The translations under genes and the position numbers were made by a program. Source: Fennellomyces sp. T-0311 (Eukaryota; Mucoromycota; Mucoromycetes; Mucorales; Lichtheimiaceae). From it: a stretch of DNA of 64,000 nt. The notes beneath the pieces are model-generated. The model was not told where the DNA came from, made no database searches, and saw only the letters and a list, made by a program, of their open reading frames with translations. The stretch spans positions 1,636,150 through 1,700,149 of the forward strand of contig JALLLT010000002.1 in assembly GCA_025266875.1 (NCBI GenBank), in the 5' to 3' direction. This document shows, in pieces, positions 56,845 to 64,000 of this stretch. Positions within the stretch are counted from its first letter, which is position 1. Each line of letters begins with the position of its first letter.

Positions 56845-58283
56845 GGCCGAAAAAGTGTGCGATGGCAACGTGAAAAAAAGGATGGGGATAGATCTGTTAA
56901 TGGACGAAGTCTCTTGTTCTTAACCAAGGCAAACTCCGCCGTGGTAGGGTTGGCTTTTGGAAGCAAAAGTAGTAACGCGTCGTGGTTGATAACACTTCAT
57001 AAGGACTTTTATGTCAATTCGCGAGAAGGCGTCATTCAAGCGTGGAATGACTCAATCGCGCTGTGTGTGGCACAGCCCCAGGCGCATAACGTTCTTGGAT
57101 GTCGCTCCCTGAACAAAGAACTTTTGACAGGCGGAGCTATGCTGTACAATCCTCTCTTTCTCTTCATCCAGCCGTGCATATTTCGCGAGTGAGTTGCCCG
57201 TGGAAAGTTCCAGCCACTCGGTCCGATCGTCGCGAAGATCCTTTTTTCATAATCTGACTTGGTGTCTTGGTCTTTGCTGCAGCCTGAAACACATGTGTCG
57301 ACAAGCCACTCGAAGTAGCACAAGTGACATTTCGACCGTATAAACTAGATGACCCGCAGTTGTGTCGGGTTTACTGAACGGGCTTTGGCGCCGGAGCCAA
57401 GATAGAATAGCTACTTTGGCGTACGAGGATGCTGGGAACAGCCGTGCAAACATAGCTGCACCATTCATTGTGTATGTTCCAGCTGCTGGTTCGAAATAGA
57501 GGTGCATCGTATTAGAAACAATGCATCCCTTCACGCCGAACATGGCTCAAAGAGCTGGCAGATGGAGGCACTTCCCCGTGATAGACCTTGTACGGGCCAC
57601 GTGTACCCAAACTGTAAAGCCAACGTGAAGGGTGCAGGAGACATCGGCAGCAAGGTTGAGTCAGGACTCACGCACCGCTGGACGCAGTTACTTTTACCCA
57701 ATAAAAAGCCATCGGTCGGATCTGTCTTCAGGTTCCGCCCACCCGAGTGCTTCAAGCTATGGTCAGCGAAAGAGACCGCTAATTCTTGGTGTTACTGATC
57801 TCATGCGGTGGCGACTTGTGCATGCAAAGATGGATTCAAAAGAAAGGTGGGAAGTGAGTAGTCCATGGAGCAAAAAGGCGCCCAGGACTTAAGCGCACAG
57901 GGTCCAAGAGCTGGGTGCCGTACGCGGCGACAGTTGCAGAAAGTTATTTTTATCCATTACAGGAAAGAGCAAAGGACGGTGTGAGCAGGCTGGCAATCCC
58001 GCCATTCATGCGCTCTAGTACCCTTATAGTAACCCAACGATCAGCAAGCGCACGGGAGGAAACAACAGCTTTGTGGTACGTCGGTTTCCAGGAGATTATC
58101 CTTCTTGATCAGCTTGTTATCGGAGTGGCGCATTGGATGACAAGGCATTACATAGGCCGTCACGGTGTTGCGATTAGATCTCTCTTTTTGACTCAGAAAA
58201 GGGAAATTGCTGATCTTTTTGAAAGGCAAAAAGCCCTGTCACTCCTCTCTCTCTCTTCTTTACTTTCTACTCTCCTATTCCAA
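56845..58283. promoter_or_regulatory. Divergent promoter of MET2 and SER3-type genes with three Gcn4-like sites
   Basis: 1.44 kb between divergent amino-acid biosynthesis genes. Exact TGASTCA sites, the consensus of Gcn4/CpcA-type bZIP activators, occur at 57048-57054 (TGACTCA), 57657-57663 (TGAGTCA) and 58189-58195 (TGACTCA). The last is about 90 bp before the SER3-type start. ORFs here (57036-57323, 57247-57543 and others) have no recognisable domain and look fortuitous. By chance about 0.2 such sites would be expected in this length at equal base use. Confidence 0.55.
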
Positions 58284-59728
58284 ATGGCCAACGATACGAC
58301 CGCTGCCAATGGTGACCGTCCCACCGTGCGTCGCACCTCCATGACCCAGCTCAAGCCCAAGCAGCTGCGCCCCTTCGATACCGCTGAGGTCAAAATCCTG
58401 TTGCTGGAAAATGTCAACGAAACGGCTGTAAAGGCTTTCCAGAAGCAAGGCTACCAGGTAAAACACAACACTTTCTCGGCTATGGCAGGCTGGAGAATAC
58501 TGACACACGGGTGTATTTAGGTGGAAACCTATAGCAAGGCGTTGGTGGGCGATGAACTCATTCAAAAGATCCGCGATGTTCATGTCATTGGCATTCGTTC
58601 CAAGACCAAGCTGACCAAGCAGGTTCTCGACCAAGCCCACAACCTTTTGGCCATTGGCTGCTTCTGTATTGGCACCAACCAAGTCGACCTTCAGACTGCT
58701 GCCAAGAAAGGCGTAAGTTATTGCTATGCAACCCACCTTTTGCGTGTTGCTAACATTGGTGGTACCCATAGATTTCGGTGTTCAATTCTCCTTTCAGCAA
58801 CTCGCGCTCCGTGGCCGAACTTGTGATTGGCGAGATCATTACGCTGGCCCGCCAACTGAGTGACCGTAACATGGAGATGCATCAGGGTGTGTGGAACAAG
58901 GTGTCCAACAACTGCTTTGAGATCCGTGGCAAGGTGCTGGGCATTGTGGGTTACGGCCACATCGGCTCGCAGCTGTCCGTACTTGCCGAATCCATGGGCA
59001 TGACGGTGTACTTTTACGACGTCTTGCAGATCATGCCGCTCGGCACGGCTAAGCAGGTCGACACCTTGGAGAAGCTTCTTTCGATCGCCGATTTCGTGTC
59101 CTTGCACGTGCCAGAGTTGGAGGAGACCAAGAACATGATTGGCGAACGAGAGATCATGGGCTACATGAAGAAGGGCTCTTACCTGCTCAACAATGCCCGT
59201 GGCACCGTCGTGCATCTCCCCTCTCTGGCCAAGGCCTTGCAATCGGGTCATTTGGCCGGTGCTGCCGTGGACGTCTACCCCAAGGAACCTGCCGCCAACG
59301 GACCCCATTTCACCGACTATCCCGAGTTGCTCAAGTGCCCCAACCTCATCCTTACTCCGCACATTGGCGGCTCGACTGAAGAGGCTCAGCGCATGATCGG
59401 TATCGAAGTGTCTAGCGCTTTGATCAAGTTCATCAACGAGGGCGGCTCCATTGGCGCCGTCAACTTCCCCGAAATTGATCTGCGTGCCATCAGCGAAGGC
59501 GATGATACCGCGCGTGTGCTCTACATCCACCAGAACATCCCCGGTGTCCTGAGGGAAATCAACGAAATCTTTGGCGAGCACAACGTCGAGAAGCAGTACT
59601 CTGACTCCAAGGGCGACATTGCGTATGTCATGGCAGACATTGCCAAGGTGTCCCAAAAGGACCTCGAGAAGCTGTATCACGCAATCACTTCCACGCGCGC
59701 CAACATCAAGACCCGCATGCTGTACTAA
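58284..59728 (+). CDS. D-3-phosphoglycerate dehydrogenase
   Basis: Oxidises 3-phosphoglycerate to 3-phosphohydroxypyruvate with NAD, first step of serine synthesis (yeast Ser3/Ser33). Exons 58284-58457, 58521-58712 and 58772-59728 give 440 residues. The NAD-binding GYGHIG is at about 182-187. VHVIGIRSKTKLT, IGCFCIGTNQVDL, NSPFSNSRSVAELVIGEI and the catalytic region LLNNARGTVVHLPSL (Arg) and LTPHIGGSTEEAQ (His) are intact. The C-terminal ACT domain (RVLYIHQNIPGVLREINEIF) allows serine feedback. The N-terminal extension of about 50 residues is usual in fungi. Strong C-ending codon use suggests high expression; it also creates a long antisense ORF that is not real. The upstream TGACTCA site suggests general amino-acid control. 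Confidence 0.97.
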
Positions 59729-60038
59729 GTACCCATTATAACCCCTCCCCTGCCCCTCATCCACAGAAAAAGAACCCTAGCATCCGCATTTCAACTTGTA
59801 TCCCGTTTAAAAATTAAGTAGTTATCTATCACAGCACTTCGTTTCTTCAACATGAATTTAATGAGCTTTTTTTTAAAGTATTATTATGTACAATATGCGT
59901 GATGGGGTTGTGTGTGCGTGTGTGTGAGTGTGTGAGTGTGTATATGTGTTGCGTGCGTGGAATGTTTGCAAGTGCGTGTGGAATATACGAAGAAAAAACA
60001 AAAAAAGGGGCGCTTTTTTCTATATACTGTAACAGAAT
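59729..60038. other. Convergent intergenic region with GT-rich tract
   Basis: About 310 bp between the 3' ends of the phosphoglycerate dehydrogenase and PUF genes. It contains an imperfect GT-rich tract at about 59909-59950. Confidence 0.6.
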
Positions 60039-63000
60039 TCACTCTTCATCCTTAGATCCCGCCTGTTCTTGTTGGTGCAGCAGCGTCTTGAGCAGGCTGT
60101 CAAACTGAGCCAGGTCGACTGCGTTGGTCTTGGGCACCTGCTCTTGTTGCTGGAGCGTAGTGGCTGCCGTCATCGCAGCAGCGTACATGTTGGCCATCAT
60201 GGCGACGGTCTGCGGGTTCTGCATCCACGTTGCATTTTCGCCAGAAACCACCGGTTCCGGGCCTGGCGACGAGCTAGTCGTTTCTGACGCACACGGATCC
60301 ATCTCGTCCAGCTGGTCAAAAAGCTTCTTGTAGCCCTGAACATGTTGGACCTTGAGCCGACGTGTCAGCGCATCCTTGACCTGCTGCGCATAATGTTCGC
60401 GTTTTTCCAAATCTGGCATGCTCAAGATCTTTTGTACGAGCGAGACTCCGTGCACTTGGTCCTTGAGTATATCGTCCAATACGCTGCCATCATTGAAAAT
60501 CGCCTTGAGAAGAAGACTGCGTGCATCTGGTTCTTGCTGTTGCTGGATGATCTTTAGCACCGTCATGGACCCCAGCTTGTGCGTGCAAAGCTTCCCGAGA
60601 TAAGGCAAAAGCCGAGGACAAAGAACACGGAAACGGCCTTGCAAATCGGCGGCGGCAACGTCGAGGTACCAAATCAACAGCAGGGTTCCGTTTGCGTTGG
60701 TGGCCAGCAACACGGCGTTTTGGACGATCGCGGCAGCCACGTGGGCTTGTTGATCCCTGGTGACCATAGGGTTCTCCAAAATAGCGCGCACGGCCCGTGC
60801 ACCAAATCGACCCTGACCGATCTCCCAGCATTTCTCCACAATGGCGTCAAATATAAATCGGTTCTGCTTGGGACCCATGTTCAGACAGCATTGCACGACG
60901 TAGTTGCCGAACTGGTCCAGCAAGAGCAAAGGCACGTAGGATGCAATGTTTTCTCGGATCAGCTGAACCTGGGAAGGCGTTGTTGCATGATCAATGATCT
61001 TTTGTGCAGCCCAGGTACCGTTCTTGTGCACACCAATGGCAGCCAGATAAGGTGCGATGCATTCCAGTAACGTTTGTTTAGTTTCATCGCTGCAGTTCTC
61101 GAATATTCTTTGCACGACCGTGTTGCCAATGTAATCTGTTTCCGGCCAGATCAGTCAATTGATCACCTAATCTTTCCGTAACTTACCACTGCACAATTCG
61201 ACGATTTCGCCTTGACATTCCGCAGCAAATGCTTCTGCTTCTTCAAGTGACACAGGCCCTGCGTCCAGTCGCTTCCGCATTTCGCGCAGACGCAACGGAT
61301 CTACTCGGCGCTCGGTGCCCGTATTTTCAGGCACTGCTGGTATAACGCTGCTATATGTCAACGGAGCATGGTCCCCTTGCGTCTCGTCAGGTGTTCCACA
61401 GCCCAGTTGCTGCATAATAAACTTGCGTTCGGCAATGATGGCTGTATGCAAATCAGGCTGTGCCGCTTGCTGCTCACCCGACGCATTCATAATCATCCGC
61501 GTCATCATCATTGCTGTAGCCCATTGCGTCGCTTGATACGTTTCAGGAGACAATGCTTGCTGCTGCTGCTGTATTTGTTGCGATGGCACAAGCGCTTCTT
61601 CTGCGTCGTCGCTGGCAGAAGGCACCTTTGCAAACCCAATACGGACCATGCCGGTGCCAGGGCCCAAAATCTCCTTGTTTTGGAGCGACTTGCGAGCACG
61701 TACGGCATCTTCTTGATGTTCAAAGTTCACAAATCCGCAGTTCTTGTGTGACAAGACGCGCACCGAGTCGATGGAGCCAAAAGGCTGGAAAATAGTGCGG
61801 AGAATAGCCGGGTTCATATTTGCCGGGATATTACCGACCCCTATAATAAATCCCTGTGGTTAAATTTTTTCTCTGTAAACATCAGAAGAACTTACATAAC
61901 GCGCGTGTGGGTCCTTGTGCATTAGGGCCAGCTTCGCTGGTCAATGCCATGGCAACATTCACATCTGCCTTGCCATATCCGACCCGCACCGGTGTACCTG
62001 CTAATGTGCTTCCCAGACGGCCTTCTAAATCGTTCTTGGCAGAAACGGCTGAGTCGACATCCGTAAAGTTGACAAAGGCACACTCCTTGTCCGAGAGGAT
62101 GCGAGCGCTTTCAACGTGGCCGTAGTCGGAGAAGAACTTGATCAGGTCGGGCACGCTCACGGAAGGATTGATGTTGCCAAGCCATAGCGCACGCGAGGGT
62201 ATCTGGGCTGGTGCCGCAGGCGGCGATTCGGCGGCGGGCGCATTGTGTGTGGATGACGACGTCGTGGGTTCCATCAAGTTGCTGTGAGAATAAAAGTCCT
62301 ACATAACAACAATTAGTTTCCATGGATATTTGCCACAACACACAACATCACTCTCACCTTGGCTGCCGCCATTTCCGGCAGTTCCCCTAGCTGACTCTGA
62401 GAAGTGATCCGGCTAAAGCCCCGATGATGGAACAACACGTCGTTATTCAAATCCACCAAGTTCCCACTGCTACGAGAACTTCGCAACGTGCGTTCACCGC
62501 CCAATTTGCTTGGCAACATCATGGAAGGCTGCTGGTGATAGCGAGGTGTACTAAACATTGGGCCATAATTACCGGGGGCAAGGAGCGAGGGCTGTTGTTC
62601 AAGTGTTCCGTCGGCCATTCCCAAACTAATAGCTCGTGGGCGTTGCATAACGCTACTGCGAGTTTGTGGTGAGAACGGGGTAAATGGCGCTAGTCCCAAT
62701 CGACTCAATTGCTGTTGTTGCTGAGCCGCAGCTGCAACGGTATAGGCACGGTTACGTTGTTTCAATTCTTCTGATGGTTCTGGCTGGGTATTTTCATCAT
62801 CGAGCCCCAACGAAGCAAGTGTACTGGCCACAGTGGAAGACGCACTGTCGTCCGTAGGCGACCCTTCGTATCCAAACATGGACGTCACTGATCCCGACCG
62901 ATGCCGCGTCGATTCTGTCGGAACGTTCAAACTGGTGTACGCGTACGGGAAGGAAGGCGTCGGCATCGTATCGGCTCGCGCTCGACGAAGAGGTGGTTGA

Positions 63001-63210
63001 TCCAGCGACTCGGCTAGATTTTCAAGCGGCTCATTCGCCGTCCTAATGTTGTTTTTCCAGTTTAAAAAAATGACATTGGCTTTTGCAAAGAAAAAAAAGT
63101 TGTTACCGGACTATTAACGGAGGTGACCGTGAAGAAACGGTGTGCACTGGTGGGTGACCCTGTGGCGGCTGTTTGCGGGTATTAGAGCCGTTGGAGACCC
63201 AAAAATCCAT
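60039..63210 (-). CDS. RRM-PUF (Pumilio) RNA-binding protein, Jsn1/Puf2-like
   Basis: Post-transcriptional regulator binding mRNA 3' UTRs. Five exons: 63107-63210, 62358-63042, 61896-62298, 61187-61840 and 60039-61135, giving 980 residues. The N-terminus (1-290) is Ser/Gln-rich and disordered with phosphorylatable RSS and RRARAD patches. RRM1 (about 300-375) has LWLGNI and CAFVNF; RRM2 (about 396-470) has LWVGNI and CGFVNF. The PUF repeat region (about 616-920) contains NTVVQRIFE, NGTWAAQKII, QFGNYVVQCCL, GRFGARAVRAIL, HKLGSMTVLKII and VHGVSLVQKIL. The order RRM-RRM-PUF matches yeast Jsn1/Puf1 and Puf2. The intron at 61841-61895 ends at the second of two possible AGs (TTATAG), which restores the RNP2 motif LWVGNI. 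All are GT...AG and in frame. Confidence 0.93.
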
Positions 63211-64000
63211 TACACTAAGAAGGAAAAAAAAGATACATTTGCCACTTGCCAATGCAAGAAAATGGTGTGGTTGTGACCGCGAACGTCAATGGTGGAAATA
63301 CGGACATTCATTTTCCCGTTTCTTTTTCTCAATTCTTACAGCGACATGATTTTTGTTGTTATAGTGCGCTATATATTCTTTGTCATAGCTTTTCTGGAAC
63401 ATCCCTTAAAAAGTAACCGCTGGATGAATACATATATCTACAGTTTATACCAAGTGCACGGTATACTATACAAACTATTAAACTTACTTCAGGAAGCATC
63501 GCTGCACTGTTTGGAAGAATAGTATTTGGAGCACCTGTAGCATACTTTGATAGATAAAGTATGTCGATTCCGTAAAATAGAAGATTATGAGCTCCTTATA
63601 ATGCGTAATTAGCCGCTAATTTTACTACCCAGCTAGTACAGGCAGAATAAGTTCTGTTCCTCCGTTGCCGTAGTATACGTAATCATTGAGAAGAGGACAG
63701 ATTTCAGTTGCTATATTACAAGATATTTTAGGCGATTGTTCGCTTACTACTAATTGACATTGAGAAGCCTTCTTTAGGAGTATAATAAATTAGCAAGTAA
63801 CTAGGTAAAGTCTGATGAAAAGGCAATCAGGTACATTTTATTGCTATCACTTGGGTTATACGTGTAAGTTAGAAAGGCTATACCTTACAATCTACGTTTG
63901 TAGATGTCTCGTAACATTAGTAGTACATCACTTAAGAATATTAAAGCTGCTATTTGACCTGAAAATTCACAGCGGTTTGCTTACTCCATTCCTTACAGTA
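63211..64000. other. AT-rich window end, no gene seen
   Basis: The first part is the PUF gene promoter. The rest is AT-rich with one short ORF (63289-63522) of unlikely composition. Nothing supported. Confidence 0.45.

Noticed and set aside
57036..57798. Several 70-100 codon ORFs on both strands between MET2 and SER3
   Set aside because: No family resemblance, no consistent splicing, mutually overlapping. Better explained as promoter DNA.
58724..59764. 346-codon ORF antisense to the phosphoglycerate dehydrogenase gene
   Set aside because: It mirrors the highly C-biased third positions of the real gene, has no domain and no splice or start context.
1..64000. CRISPR array, prokaryotic operon, integron or phage features
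   Set aside because: No spaced direct repeats and no ribosome-binding-site-led gene strings; the spliceosomal introns show nuclear eukaryotic DNA.

Overview
The window is nuclear DNA of a filamentous fungus. Genes carry many short introns (mostly 45-70 bp, GT...AG with CTAAC/TAAC-like branch sites), neighbours on both strands are closely packed, and the products are typical eukaryotic ones. The gene set (an animal-type phosphatidylserine base-exchange enzyme, a LINE remnant of a type I associate with Mucorales, a BAR-PH-ArfGAP-ankyrin protein) suggests an early-diverging fungus, probably Mucoromycota/Mucorales. This assignment is inference.

Layout. 0-0.43 kb: 3' part of SmD1. 0.65-1.7 kb: C2H2 transcription factor (-). 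3.4-11.1 kb: three minus-strand genes, CCT5, a THP3/LENG8 SAC3-domain protein and a CSC1/OSCA channel. 11.1-23.4 kb: mostly AT-rich, gene-poor DNA holding an F-box gene and an SDR, two unidentified coding remnants and a MITE-like inverted repeat. 23.4-31.7 kb: BAR-PH-ArfGAP protein (+), CCT4 (-), a PH-domain protein (-) and PTDSS-type phosphatidylserine synthase (+). 31.7-39.3 kb: a decayed LINE, the C-terminal stub of an ABC transporter, then an intact ABCC/MRP transporter (+). 39.4-42.4 kb: a small orphan protein (-), a PH protein (+) and a cyclin (-). 42.4-49 kb: gene-poor block around a degenerate LUC7-like gene. 49-63.2 kb: HSF-type factor (+), nucleotide-sugar transporter (-), PRPP synthetase (-), SCP2 protein with a C-terminal AKL (-), homoserine O-acetyltransferase (-), 3-phosphoglycerate dehydrogenase (+) and an RRM-PUF RNA-binding protein (-). 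The last 0.8 kb shows nothing.

How the genes relate. The window is mainly housekeeping: splicing (SmD1, THP3-like, LUC7 remnant), the CCT chaperonin (two subunits), membrane lipid and transport (PTDSS, SCP2, CSC1, ABCC, nucleotide-sugar transporter), nucleotide and amino-acid biosynthesis (PRS, MET2, SER3), and regulators. MET2 and SER3 are divergent and share a 1.4 kb intergenic region with three exact TGASTCA (Gcn4/CPC-type) sites, so they may be co-regulated. I found no evidence of an obviously new multi-gene system. The most interesting items are the decaying LUC7 gene, the LINE plus truncated ABC duplicate, two GC-AG introns, several unusually small coding exons, and two spliced coding remnants that I cannot name. 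Exon coordinates were set by hand from reading frame, splice dinucleotides and family conservation.
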